In this document: positions 37,809-50,885 of the stretch, piece after piece
Layout of the letters: the number at the start of each line of letters is the position of its first letter
Position numbering within the stretch: position 1 is the first letter of the stretch
Assembly: GCA_963971285.1 (NCBI GenBank)
Contig: OZ020250.1
Location: forward strand, 16,228,499 to 16,292,498
Direction of reading: 5' to 3'
Source: Astropecten irregularis
Taxonomy: Eukaryota; Echinodermata; Asteroidea; Paxillosida; Astropectinidae
DNA: 64,000 nt
Notes under the pieces: model-generated
The model's input: the letters and a program-made list of their open reading frames with translations, nothing else
Database searches by the model: none
What the model was told of the DNA's origin: nothing
Translations under genes and position numbers: made by a program

Positions 37809-40800
37809 TAGGCTTTGTATTGGGCAATATAGTCAATCATATTGATGTTTATGGAAAGTCAACAACGTTCAAACATGCTTGGAAGGACAAAACTACTAAA
37901 AATATCACCTCACACCAAACACAAATCAAAACATTCATTGAATATTTCTCCGGTTTTCTTTGACAAGTCAAATCCAGCTTCAATGCGCCTACCACCCCCC
38001 ACAGCCACCCAACCCCCCAACAAAACACCGTCAACTGAACAAAAAAAATGTAATCTTTCACCATTTTCAGAAACATTCCTGTTTCTATAAGCGATTGTTG
38101 TCACAAAGCCATGGAGTGGGCGGACGAAAAGAGTCCCCGCAGAGAGTTTCCGCGGCAAAGTCACCAAACTTTTCTTTCTGACACACTCTGCAAATAATAC
38201 CCACAATGTTTACATCGGACCACAAAACTGTATATAATGATAAATGGCAACGTTGGAAACTGCACATAAAAAGGCCATGTTTATCTGTTTGCACAAATCT
38301 GTCAAGACTAAACGGATGCGGTATTAATAATAATAATCTCCTTTTCTGTAAAAAAACCTTTTTTTTTCTCATTTTCACATAACACCAAACCACTGAAGGA
38401 TGGTTCCGGCGCGGACCGCAAGACAAGTTCTAAACAAGTCGTGGTTGAAAATCATTATTGCTTCAGAACTTGGCAATTCTGTCTTTACGTCCCCAACTCC
38501 CTTAAAGATCTATTTACTAAATGCACATGTTCTTATTGACTGTAACATGTGTATGTTGGATTGGCAGAAGCATGAAGTGGATGTGCACTCTATGAAATGA
38601 ACTTTGGAGCTGCGGAACTTCACCATAATCAAACACAGAGGGCCGCTTCAAGCCCCTCAAGTCTACTGGAAGGAACATTCATTCCCAAATAGGAAATGTT
38701 GTGCACTGTTACTGCACTGTGGACAGTCCCCACACCAGGTGTAACAATTTCAGCATGAACTTGTCAGATCGGACTGAAGAATTTGACCCAGATTTGCTGA
38801 GGCTTTTCTTTGCCCCCTGACACATTATAGTAGACAACTAGAAATTGGTTTAAGGAATGCCTCTCTCACAATAAAAGACACCTAACACCTAATAAAGGCC
38901 TCTGAAAAGCAGAAGAAAAGGAGAAAAAAAGGACAAGGTCTCTATTCGGAATTCCTGTTCTCCTCTTTCACCGAGCGGGTAATAAAACCCCTCGCGTTTT
39001 TGTCCGCTAAAATGTCGAGTCAAAAATGGGGTGGGAAAACCGTTGGTAAACATTATGGTTAAGATGTGGCTATTAATTTCTTTTTTTTTCCAGAGGGAGC
39101 AGGGACAATCCATAGAGTAGGCTATATAGTCAACGTGCTTTGAATGAAAACTGCCGGTTCTCAAAAGGGAGCTTCAGGCCTTCAAGTACCAGTGAAAAGA
39201 AAACTTTTCAGGCATTTTGATCACAGGAAAAGCTCATGTTACTCAACAAAACAATCTCTTTCCCACACAACTACAAAGCCAAGTTGTTTCTGTTCGCAGC
39301 AACAAGTGCTACAACCTTTTTTTTTGATTGTCCAAACTCCAAAGCTAGTAGGCATACTATAATGTGTCTCAATATTAAACCAGCCAGGCTACAAGACCTG
39401 TGAACCTTGTTAAATCGACTTTCTTTTGTCGGGGGGGAGAGAAAGAAAAGAATCCCGCGCAGGATTTCAATCAAAATATTTGTATCGAGGGGGTCCTTTT
39501 ATCTTCAGTCACACACACAAAATGAATCAGAAAGAAATTCCATTTTCAGAGAATTCCACTTTGGTGTAATCCGGCTTTAATAGTCAAATATGCATCTCGC
39601 AGAATGCAGAAAAGTGGCTTCATAGAATGTTGAATTTATAACCAACGTTTTGCCTGAATAAAGAAGGTCCCCAAGTATCTTGATCATGTACAGGATGCCT
39701 CAGAGCTTATCAATAGTTTACTCCATCCCTTGTAATAATACCGGCAATAAAAAAAAGAGGAAAAAAACCAAGTCTAAATGGCAATCAATATAATTTTCCT
39801 CACTCTACAAGTCCCTCCTAGCGCTCCCATCCCTTCCCCCAAAAAGGCTGGAAAATTGAACAAGCTGAAAGCCTTCTCTGACTCATGTGCCAAACAGGTT
39901 TCCAGGCTTTGCTTGGTGGAAGAACTACTTCCAAGGGTTGTGGAGAAAGGAACCCCTGGTGATGATGACCAGAGCACAGAGTTCTCCAAACATCAACTAA
40001 TAAAACACACTAGGAGTTCCTTTAAAAAAAACCCAAGATTCACTGACTAAGCCTACATGATGCTATCACTGCAGACATAACCACATCATTCCGCAGACAG
40101 ACATAACCGCATCATTCCATTCTGTCTTAGATGGGGGGAATTATATGAAACTCTCTTGGGCCCGGAGTGCCCGGGTAAATCAAGGAGCCTTGCTCTACAG
40201 TCTACAGGGTTCAATCCCACTACCACAGTGCTCACCCATATCAGATTGGCCAATAAGCATGATAAGAGGAAATGTGATTCCATTAGCAGCGTCTAATGTG
40301 ATATAATGCCGCACAGCTAGTGCTCTGCTACACTCAGACTGCTTGTACTACTACATCAAGCTCCACATGGCAAGTTCTTAGGATCCAGTTGCACTGGAGG
40401 ACCCGGGCTTATTGCAGTCTCCTCAGAGAGGCCGCTAGATCATGTTATTTCATCACTGCCATCATACTGGGCAGACTAGTGTACAATTACATTGTAACTA
40501 CCTCCCTCCCTTAAAGAAAATCATACTTGAACAATTATATACTTTTGCACTTGACGTTAATATCTAAGTAAGCACAAATTCACAGTAGTTTACACTTTAA
40601 TTTGGTTGATCAAGCAGCATTACTATGTCAATGACACTAGGAGTGCACCTGGACCATATGGTAAGAGGTTGATCATTCAAGGGAGGTAGAAAATCCTAGT
40701 GACTTAAAATCATGAGTTAACAATACCTTTGCACAATTTCCCTCCAATTCCACCCCCACATGTCCTTTTACAGCAAAACACTCTTCACTGAGATCTTTTT

Positions 40801-42029
40801 TCTCTCCTTTTTCCACCCTACGTTCTTCCTCCCTTTGCAACCAAGCCACCCATGAAAAAGAGCTTTTAAAAAAAAGTTGGGTGCATGCTGGGCCGACAAT
40901 ACTTAATGGATTCTTGAGCACTTTTTTCCTTTTCTGGGAAAAAGGGGGGAATGGATCCCCAGGACTGGATAACAAGAGATTACTGGAAGTTAAAGCACCT
41001 TCTTGCTTTCAATCTCAGACAAAAGTATCACCCGAGGGATTCAGGACTTGCAGCTTGCGCTATCAATTACTAATACCACTCCTAGACCTTCTTGTCACAT
41101 GTTACTCAGGAATACATTTTTCTCTTTTGGTAAAAGAATTCATTTCATGATGCTTGTCTACAGGTGGAGTCTCAAGAATTAAAAGTTTTCTTTAAGAAGA
41201 AAAAGCGCTTGGGGCGCACGAAATCCGACTCCTGCCTGCACGTAAGCAAACGTTCCTTCCACTTGACAGGTTGCGTAGTGCAGTGGCCCCAGCCCTGCCA
41301 GCCACTGGGAAATATCTTCAGCTGATTATTTGCCAACACACTTGTCAAGACCTCTGGGCAAATCAAATTCGGTTAATTAAACACGTCCTGGAGTGCAGGG
41401 GTTAGGGAGTGCCTACACCCGGGCAACTGACTATACCCTCTCTTTCCCTTCACCTCAAGTACAACCATGGAGGGTACAACCAAGAGGGTTCCTTCCTCAA
41501 TGGTACAGCAAACTGGAACCGCATTACTCCGAGGGCATAGGGGAGGTGAGGAAGGTGTTTAGAACACTCCACTGGAAATGCAAACACTGCAGGAGGAGAT
41601 GGCTCGATGTTTCAATCAAATAGTATGGTCTGCTCGTTATCTGGAGACACAAAGAAAGAACCTTTCGGTTCTGTTCAGAACCACACTTGCTCACAGGAAA
41701 GATTTGGTTCCTTGACAAACCTTCTCCTTATTGCTGTCCCCACCACAAGCCTTATTTGCGAGTTACACTTGGAAATTTAGAATACCTCTCCTTCTACCTC
41801 GGTGACCAAACAGCATCAAGAGCTAGGTATACAATCTCACACATTTCATGTTGAGTTCCTTTTCTATGCTGATACATTTTCTGTGGTTCATGAAAGTACA
41901 GGCCTCCATGTGTCTCTTTTGCTGGCTGGAGTGCAACCCTATGAAAATCCATGACCAGATGAAACAATTAAGGCCCATGGCATTGGTTCAAACAACACAA
42001 TCCATGATGAATATGGCTAGTACATCTAT

Positions 42030-43131
42030 AGGCCTTTTCACACTCCTTTTCCATCCGTGTTGAAACCAACCCGGTTCCGCCCCGGTTCAGCCCGGCAAGT
42101 TTTTGAACCGGATCAAAGAGATGCAACATTCACACTATGTTTATGGTGAATCAGTTCATACAACACAGATCATGGCGCAAAATGCAGTTTGGAACCGGTG
42201 TCATGCCAAAAGGTGTCCGTTGCCAAATAGTGTCCGCGGAGCATGCGCAGTGAACACTGGACACTTTTTGGCATGTATATACATGCCAAATAGTGTCCGC
42301 TGCCAAATAGTGTCCGAGCACAGCCCATGCGTACGCACGTATAATGGTGCATTTGAAGAAGGCCACGCGTACGTACAAGTACTATTCTCGATCCTTTGTA
42401 AGTGTTTGTCAAGGTACCGTATATTGCAGGGAGCATATAGAGAGGTGTAATGAATAATACATATTTTGCAGGAAGTTAAAACAGTACAATACGCATGCTA
42501 TGAACAAATAAAAACATACAAGGCACTTTCATTTACGATAAAAAAATAACACGACATTGCGTGACTTTGATCACCGTTTTTTTTCCTTGTACCTACCGCG
42601 ATCTAACCCTTTCCTTTCTATTAAAAATAACGTCATTGGAACACTATTCTTAAACTATCTGCCAAGTTTGATGTCAGCCCGATCATTCTTAACTGCCCTT
42701 AGTAGATTTCACATGATGATTTTCGTCGATATAAATTATAAGCCACAACCTTGTCTTTTTTTTTTTTACAAACTTTGAATGAAAAACTCTGACACGTCTT
42801 GCTAGGTGAAGAGTCAGCCTGACTCCATAGGACGCACGTTAAGTGCGGACACTATTTAGCAAGCTTGCATAATTATATGACGTCAACGGTGCATAGCCAA
42901 TCAAATCCCAGTATGCTAATTAGCGGACACTATTTGGCAACGGACACCTTTTGGCATGACACCGGGTTGAGATTTTCAACCCTGTTCCCTACCAGCGTTG
43001 ATTTCGATCCGGCTAGACTGTCCTTCCCGGGTTGACTGGGGGTTGAAAATGTTCAAGTGTGAAAAGGGTTGAACAAATCTTGGGGTTCGATCTGGTTCCA
43101 ACTCCGAGATTTAGGATAGTGTGAAAAGCCC
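42030..43131. mobile_element. Inverted-repeat element with CCTTTTCACAC ends, split by the Ginger1-like insertion
   Basis: The outer element consists of 42030-42198 and 42962-43131. Its ends read GGCCTTTTCACACT and, in reverse complement, GGGCTTTTCACACTATCC. It is rich in AACCCGG/CCGGTTC words, which supply CCGG targets. Joined across the nested insertion it matches the repeat at 29566-29905 in reverse orientation. Its own target duplication is unclear. No ORF of interest is present. Confidence 0.65.
42199..42961. mobile_element. Non-autonomous Ginger1-type DNA transposon, 763 bp, with CCGG target duplications
   Basis: Perfect 39-bp terminal inverted repeats lie at 42199-42237 and 42923-42961, beginning TGTCATGCCAAAAGG. 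CCGG directly flanks both ends (42195-42198 and 42962-42965). Removing the element and one CCGG restores the surrounding repeat, whose other copy keeps a single CCGG at 29739-29742. TGT termini, TIRs of about 40 bp or more and CCGG-specific 4-bp duplications are the published hallmarks of Ginger1 elements, which encode a Gypsy-integrase-like transposase. This copy has no integrase ORF, so it would depend on a full element elsewhere. The inner sequence contains further TGCCAAATAGTGTCCG units and a 20-bp palindrome. Confidence 0.8.
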
Positions 43132-43498
43132 TTATGACTCTTGCACATTGTGTGGGGGCTGGATGTCACTGATAGTCGGTTAATGCAGAGAGGATACTCC
43201 TTTCATGGTTGATGGCTTCATGATACACAGTCAGTCATTAGGTTGGATGCACTCATTTGAACATCAATGGCTGTCATCCACAGGAATCACCGACACATTA
43301 ATTGTACAAAAAACCTTTGATGTGTACATCCGTCGATCAAAGGTTTTGGAAACTTGCCCCATGTCAACAACTTATCCATTTAATGATGTTATGTAAATGG
43401 ACGTACGTGTACAGTGATGGAAACTGGAAACGGATTTGACAAAAACTGGGTGTGAGCAAATGACCTAAAAACTTCCCATTGTACATAGTGATAACTGA

Positions 43499-43714
43499 GG
43501 CCTTTCTCAAAAGCTAGGCTCCGGCTCAGGCTTTGACTTCGTCTCTGTAATCCATTAGATGAAAATATAGGTTGTGGTTTTTCATTGAAGCTGAAGCTCC
43601 GTTTTCTTTTTCAAACCAGAGAATCTACTTCTGAACCGCAAACAAAAGTCTCTATTTTGATACCCGTAATTTTAGAAGCTGCAGCTTGAACGGGAGCCGA
43701 GCTTTGAGGAAGGC
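43499..43714. mobile_element. GGGCCTTTTCGAAA inverted-repeat element, copy 2 (reverse orientation)
   Basis: Ends GGCCTTTCTCAAAAGCTAGG and GAGGAAGGCC. Interior TTTTTCATTGAAGCTGAAGC and CAGAGAATCTACTTCTGAAC are the reverse complement of copy 1. Termini are mutated. Confidence 0.55.
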
Positions 43715-46700
43715 CTACTGTTTAAAAAGGCTGCCCTCAGGTCAGAAGTCAAAAGAGACTAGCTCTTACGCTTTGTACTTTTTACAGATTTACAAGATGA
43801 CAATTGATGACAATTGATGATTTCTAAGATGACAATGGATGACACCAATGCTTCTGGTCTAATGGACCGTTCCGGCTTTGCTCTTAAGCCCCGCTCACAT
43901 GTGTGTTTTACATACAGCATGTAACCGAGTTTAACCCAGGCTTTCGTGGTCACCTGATTAAAAGGCGTCCAGCAATTGGTCAATGTGCACAGTTTGATTG
44001 ACAGGCCTGAAGGGTCCATTGCCAACATGCAACATTGTTGTTTTAAAATAGCCATAGTTATGTACATTGTGTAGTCAACACGTAAAACATGTCTATAGCC
44101 TCTCACTTTGAAGATATACACTGACTGAATTACAATGATGACCTTAATAGTAATAGACAGAGCTATTGGATCCGTGCACATGAATAACACTGATAAATCC
44201 TTTGTTTTCCTCTCCACTGTTTTTTAATTCATTCATCTGCCCTAACACGTCAAAAAGTAAAATCTCGACCTTGGGCTCTGGCAGAAGATCCTGAGCTAAC
44301 AATCTGAATCCTGCTGCATTCCATCAAACTGCAACATAGATTGAACCCCTCACTCACTCCATTCTGCATTTTGACATTGTGATTATTCATAATGATAATG
44401 ATTTTTTTCTAAAGACAAGAAAAATGTTGTGTCATTGCTCCACAAAATTTTGATAAGTCATCCAACGGAAGAACACGAACAATGTTTCTGTCTTGAACAC
44501 AATAATAAGAGGCTATATGCACTGCTCAAATGTTCAATCTAAAAATACCCATGTAATGTACATGTAGATACTTGACGTTGACCCTCTGGGTACTTTGGGT
44601 AGAAACTAAGTCCATCCAACAAATTCTGAATGATGTAGCAGTACAATGATTCATAATTCCTTTGGACATCTTGTCAGGCTCAGACATCAGGCCCATGCAA
44701 TTTCAACCTTGGCACCATAATTCCATTCCAGGCGTTGTGCCCAAAATAATTTTGCCCAAAAGTCACATACAATAGGACATCTTGTAATGTACAGTAAAAA
44801 GTAAATCCCAGTAGGCATAATGTGTTTCTAACTTGTACAAATCTCAGCAAATTTAGTTCCAGCACCATTTTTAACTCTCTCCAATCACATTTTACTCTTT
44901 AATAGGCAAAAGGAGAAAGAAAAACCTCATGTACGTTGTTAAATCTGTACCTAATAAGATTATGCACTGGGAAAGACCTACATTTCGAGGCAACTTGCTA
45001 TATATCCCCAAAAGACCGAGCTTGAAGTTTGATAACTTCTCTGGTTCAGGGCAAAGATTGGTTCAATGCAAACTTGCTAGTATATAAAGTACCCGGAGTC
45101 TGAACGTTTCGCAACTAGGCCATCTACCTCTGTGTCAATGACACTAATATTTCAAAAAAGGAAGGGCAAACAGGGGGGGGGGTGCAGATTCTGTCATTTC
45201 TTATAATGACGCAAATAGTTCAAAAGTTAAATCGTCATTGCTTAAGTAGGCTGGTGGTTTTATCTAGATGGAAGCTTCTCAAGGGTATGTACAACATTCA
45301 GTAAGTAATCTTCCTTCATTTGCCGACAATCTTGCCTTGGACTTTGGAGTTGTTGGATCCCTTATAATGCAATAAAGGTTAATGACCCCTGGCCAGTATG
45401 TCTCCACTCATTCCAGTGAACTACCAAGGTCATACTTGTCCCATTTGCAGATGTATGCACTTGGTCATTCCTTGCCATGATTTAAGGTCTGTTCCTTCCT
45501 CCATGCTCTTACCTGTTTGTAGCTCTATGCTCTTACTTACAAGTGGGTCACTCCACTGGCTGTGTAGGGTCACTAACTATACTGGCAGTAGGGTCACCCC
45601 CACCAGGTTAGGGGTCCCAATTTGTCACAGTATTTGGGATAAAAAGCTCTCCCTTCGTCACACTGTTTCTTCTTGGAAAGTACTCATTAACTAAGTGCAT
45701 GTTTGCATTCAACCTACAATCCAGCCAGTTTAAGAAGGAATATTGGTTCCTATCGTTTGCATTCCATAACTCTGTCCTCCACATAGCCTCTGGTCTCCAT
45801 TTGAATAAGTAGCCTCATTTGGGGCAGATAAACCAAAAACAGGATACATACGTACCTATAATATTACATTGCTAAATGCACTAAGAACTCTATCGTTGTT
45901 TACAACAATCCCTTATTAACATTGCATGTCGTTGGTTCATAATTAAGATAGTGAGATTAGTCATAATTTAGTATTTTAAGGGCACCTGCGAAACTGGGTG
46001 CATTCACTTATGTTACATGGACAAAAATCCACCCAAAAGCTGGTGGGATGCATTAAATATTCCATACATTCATCCATAGGCATGTACCGGGAATGAGATT
46101 GACCAATGATAAAAATGTCTGAAAAACAGCTGACAGGGAGCATAACAAGTCTGAAATCTGAAAATCTCCTATACTTTTGTACACAGCCTGTCAGGAAAAA
46201 AAAAATCTGAAATCCAAAACAAAAAAATCTGAAATCAGATTTTAATCTAAAAAATCTCATCCCTGATGTACATACAACATTGTTACTGAGCCAAAAAAAA
46301 CACTTCCTTGAATCACAGAGAAAGCCACCAAATCAGGTTTGAATTAATACACTCAGAACATCCCACACTGAGGCATTTCCCCAAAGGTACATTGAACCTC
46401 CTGAACCTCTGTTGAACCTCCTGGTCCCCCAAAACCACAAAACTGTCACGGCAACCTCAACTACCTGAACACCTCACCATACAATCATCTTTTTCCTGAC
46501 CCAAATCCAACGGCGAAATATTTTTAAAATATTAAACAAAAAGCCAAACCTAAAAAAATGCCAAGTGGATTAACACTGGAATTTTTTTTAGACTTCCAAA
46601 CTTCAGTTTGATGTTTTTAGGGGGGAAGAGAGGGAGCAACAATCCATACAAACATTTTGATGGCTACTGATTAATAACTATAAAAGTCTCTATTCTCCAG

Positions 46701-48770
46701 GGGAAATGGCTTACACAAATATCCCCTGGCACTTTTAAGCTGAATCTTTTTTGAAAATGTGAAAGTGGGAAAAGAATAGATCTAGTGAACTGATAGGATT
46801 GAATCCTACCAAAAAACGTAATGCAAACAAACCATTGACTTTAATAGCAACCTTATCACCGAACAAAATTTCTCCCTCAAAAAAAAAAGAAAGAAAAAGA
46901 AAGAAGGGCAAACAAAATTTGCTTGTGTGTACTGAAAGAAGTACGGTACAAGAGTTACCAAACATGTGCATTCCTGCCGGGGCCAAAAGCTGGCCAGATC
47001 CCATGGAAACGAGCAGAAATGATTTATCTGTGGCATGTGCATGTATTACAGTTGGCCAACAATAACTGTCTATTCTCCCCAGTTTGTAACAGGTCAATAG
47101 TGTACATGCATGATAAATATAATATTTCTGATACAGTTACATGTTCGGCCTGTGCATGATGGCGCAGCAAGTTGTATTAAAGCACACTGCTAAGGGCTAA
47201 ATGCATTACTAAGTGCATTATGTGTACATATCTGCACAAATCACCTACAGTGTAAGCATGGAGGTATGGTGTAAGCATGGGGGTCATGTGGTTTTATAGC
47301 AGCTTATTACACATACAAGGTTTTTCTAGTATCAGGACAACTTCAGAATATAGGCCTACAGGGAATTATAAACTATTAAGGTCAAGTTTTCAACTATTAA
47401 AAGACAAAGTTTAGGGCCTGTATTTCAATTTCAAATGGCAAGAAACACTTGGCTTGAAATGGGCTTTATAGGAGGAAGATTTACAACTTCTGTAAATGTC
47501 CAAACTTAAAGATTTGTGCAGTTAATTACCGGTGCGTGTATAGTGATACTAAAGTGGCCAAGAGCACATTGACATTACAGCCGTGATCCTGGGTAATACT
47601 GAGATTGAACACCGCTTAATAACAATAAGACTAAGAGACGCTTCTGTTCTTCAAATGACATTTACGACAACGCCCTCGTCTCGTTTTATAGGAAAAACAA
47701 AAGATTCTATTTTTAGGTAACATCCAGGCTGTCATTTTCCTATCATGGATGTCCTCTGTAATTAATTGAAAGCTAGTTGTTAAAATTGGAGATACAGGCC
47801 TTGGGTTGGGATACATATGTATCCTGAAAGCTGAAAGATTATAATCTTGTCATCTTTTTCCCCGCCCCGGGTAAAACTCCTCAAAACAACCCCACACCCA
47901 AAACTACCCGGGGACTGGGGGAATATTTCTATTAGAGAATTCTGGCAACAATTTGGTTTTCAACAGTTACACAGGTGTAGGAAAAAAAAGAGACACCCAC
48001 ATGCCCCCCCCCCCCCCCCTAAAAAAAAGGGAAGAAAATCTGCCCTTGCGGGATTTTTTTTTGAAAGCGGGTTATGCCCGGAAACACTTCTCCTGTCCTG
48101 AGGGGAATTTTCAGGGCTAAAAATGGAAGGCGATATGGCCGTCGATTAGACATCTGCTTCAAGGTTTTGGGTGTGGTTAACTCTCGAACCTGAGCGTTGT
48201 CGAGGCACTGTCAGCACACTAACATCTGCAACACTGATTCCTCGGTGTACCATGTCTGTGTGCTCAATTTGTACACAAGGTGCACCTGAAATTACACTAG
48301 TCACAAGGTCCTCTGACCAATATTACTTCCTATTTCTATTTTCTGCTCTTTTTTTTGGCCTGGACAAAGTGATCTGGATTGAGGTTGTTGCGGTGGGGAA
48401 AAAGAAGCAAAGGATACAAATTAAGAAGGACGGCTGATTATGGACCGGAATGGACGCAGCATTTCGCAGTGTGGCCATCAAATTGTGGTTGTACAAAATG
48501 TGTCACAGGCATTATACATACATGTATGTACAGTTGTACATGTACAACTTTACATATATCTACATGTTCACATTGCATTCAATTTTCCGTATTAACTTGA
48601 ATGTAGACTCCATGTCATATCTTTAGATTCATGTCAATTGTAAATAATTATTGTAAATTGCCTCATAAAAACAAAAATTAACGTCAACGTAATACAAGTA
48701 AAAATACCAGTACCAAGCTGCTGCAAACTGCTCATCAGCCAAAATAATGACCTGAAAATTAATAAAATGC
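43715..48770. other. Intron 1 sequence with one small element
   Basis: Holds the second CAGGGATGAG element and a C16 tract at 48004. The 152-codon minus ORF at 43759-44217 is unrecognised and probably chance. Confidence 0.45.
46088..46265. mobile_element. CAGGGATGAG inverted-repeat element, copy 2 (178 bp, 6-bp duplication)
   Basis: Nearly identical to the copy at 30551 and in the same orientation. It is flanked by exact ATGTAC duplications (46082-46087 and 46266-46271). Different 6-bp duplications in two copies fix both boundaries. The left end is mutated to CGGGAATGAG. Confidence 0.7.
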
Positions 48771-48834
48771 TTGGAGTTAGGAGGGCCTGACACGTTTCGA
48801 TCCTCGATAAAGAATCCTGCTAGGATCGAAACGT
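48771..48834. repeat. GGAGTTAGGAGGGCCTGAC + GATCCTGCTAGGATC stem-loop repeat, fullest copy
   Basis: TTGGAGTTAGGAGGGCCTGA is followed by a perfect inverted repeat: ACGTTTCGATCCT at 48792-48804 and AGGATCGAAACGT at 48822-48834. Shorter relatives are at 1541-1560, 19199-19237, 25123-25168 and 37784-37808. Confidence 0.5.
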
Positions 48835-49059
48835 AAACCGTAAACGTTAAAAAGTTAAAACGTAACAGTGTTAAACAGGTTAAACATGCCTACTGCTAAG
48901 GCCTGTTAAAACCAAGCTTCTCACCCAGTGCTTTTAAAAACCCTGAAATGACTTTACTGCATGAAAATTCTGCCTCTTCCTTCAGCGACTCATTAAACTG
49001 CACATCCTTTTTTCCTAAGTGGTAAAAAACCACAAAAAAAGCCTCCCTTAGTCGGTGTA

Positions 49060-49450
49060 GCCACGAGCAATTTCATTCCACTTAGGAGTGTCTTCCTTCG
49101 TGGGTTTTTGGATCTATCAACCGGAGGGTGAAACTAATGACCGCCATCTGTCAGTGATAGCCAGCAAACATGGAACACGAGCCCGGCGACTTTTCCAAAG
49201 ACGTTTCTTCCAGTTATAAGGTGAGGCCTGGAGCAGGGTGGCAGAGGCGATCCCTCCGAACCCTGCGGTCTTTTGTCAGTGTCTGATTTTTTTTTGAGTT
49301 TTTAAATGATTGATTAATGCCAGATATAACCCTGGGATGATTAATAATTTGGCCTCTTGATGACCAAAATGTCTACTCAGTCAACACGTTCCGCACCTTC
49401 CCCCTCGAGATGTGCCATCTTCAAGTGACATTTAATGAGTAAAAATGCCC
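49060..49450. promoter_or_regulatory. Candidate intronic regulatory block with TAAT-type sites
   Basis: About 390 bp without recognised repeats, 1.7 kb inside intron 1. It combines a GC-rich part with a cluster of homeodomain-like sites near 49300-49360 (ATTGATTAATGCC, GGGATGATTAATAATTTGG). No conservation data are available, so this is only a suggestion. Confidence 0.15.
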
Positions 49451-50885
49451 CCACCGTCAAATTCCATACATAAGCTGCACATAGTGCACAGTCTGACTTT
49501 CTGGGCCAGACTAAAATGTCTCCTTTTTTTAAATCAACTGACGAAACTCAATTATTTTTTATCCAGGATTAGGACTGTGGAATCTGGATTTCACTCTCAA
49601 GATGTTTGTTTTTAAGATGAGCCAGAAAGGATCAACAAGCATGATCAATTATTTAATTATCAAACACTGGTACACCCAACACAATAGCATTTAATAGGCA
49701 AGACAAACAGCATCATCAATCCTATGTGTGAAATACTTGTAACATGTAAAATGCAAACAATTAAGTCCTCCATTTATACCTCAGTTTAATCTGAACATTA
49801 GGCCTATATATTAATTGCCATAAGGCCTAATCCTTGACAGATTTTTTCACCCAAGGTATCAAATGAAAGCTTATGACCTATTGTACATCAAAAGATAAAA
49901 GTATATGTATGCAATGCCATTGCTGTTCATTGAATTACCTTCATGGTATTAAAAGTAATAGGACTACATGTTACATAAACCGCCAAAGAATCTAAAAAAA
50001 CAAGGAGGATGCAGTGTTATACATCCGAAGTCTAACTCCAAACAATGCAGCCTTTTTAGTAGCAATACACTAGCAATGACATGGACAAGATGAAATTGTT
50101 TAATACACTGTTGGGAACCCTTTGGCGCCCTCTATTGATTCAAGTGCCCTCGTCAAGGTGTTCCCATGGGCATTTTAGTAGTCCAGGGGAAAGAGCCCCT
50201 TGCAGTTGCAATGAAAATTGGCCTCGCCTCTTGCAAAACCCAAATTTTGGCTGGGAACATCGTTGCAAATGTAAGTACCTGATATACATACATGATTGTA
50301 TCAACTGCTGATCATTTCACTGAGCAAATATGCTGACATCTCTTGTGTACTGTCAATTGATAAACATATCCTACAGTATGAGTCAGTGCTCCCAAAAAAG
50401 GAAAGCAAAGGAGACCTGGTTAGGGGAGGGGGGAGGGGGGGTTAGGTTTTGTGTTTAGTTGCCTTCAGTATCGGAAACTGACAAACAACTTCCTCACTAA
50501 TGGGGGGCCGGGAAGTTCAGTTTGTCAACTTGCAATTCCTCAAGGAATCTGCCTATCGCCCTTGCCTACATCAATCTGGAATTGCATGGTATGAGAGAAA
50601 CAAGCTTTTTGAGAGGTAAGAGAGGGGAGTCCAACTTGCCATCCTAGAGGGAGGCATAAGTGGGGGCCATCCTACTCCATAACTCCATCCCAAAGGAGAT
50701 CATATCAGGGGGCCATCCAATGCCAACCTTATCTACCCATGGAGCTAGGAAGGGATGGTCTACCCTAGTCCAGGTGATTGATTGCAATGGTAGAAGAAAG
50801 GAGTGTTTAAGCATTTTATGATGGCACCCTGCTATGTCAGCTCCTGTGTTAAGACCTGTTCAGCATCCTCAAGGACTCTATAGTC

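Larger units (their letters stand above)
32693..42029. other. Intron 1 sequence, mostly featureless
   Basis: Nine kilobases with simple repeats and the X-box-like pair at 35613. The longest ORF (37119-37694, plus, 191 codons) shows no domain, repeats or start context I recognise. A 24-bp duplication (GACATAACCACATCATTCC) is at 40074-40120, and a box-B-like GGTTCAATCCC at 40208. Confidence 0.45.

Noticed and set aside
42103-42450. 115-codon ORF across the nested element
   Set aside because: It runs from the outer repeat into the Ginger1-like element, and its open length follows from repeated units.
43759-44217. 152-codon minus-strand ORF as a semaphorin or other exon
   Set aside because: No similarity to expected segments and no matching acceptor and donor pair.
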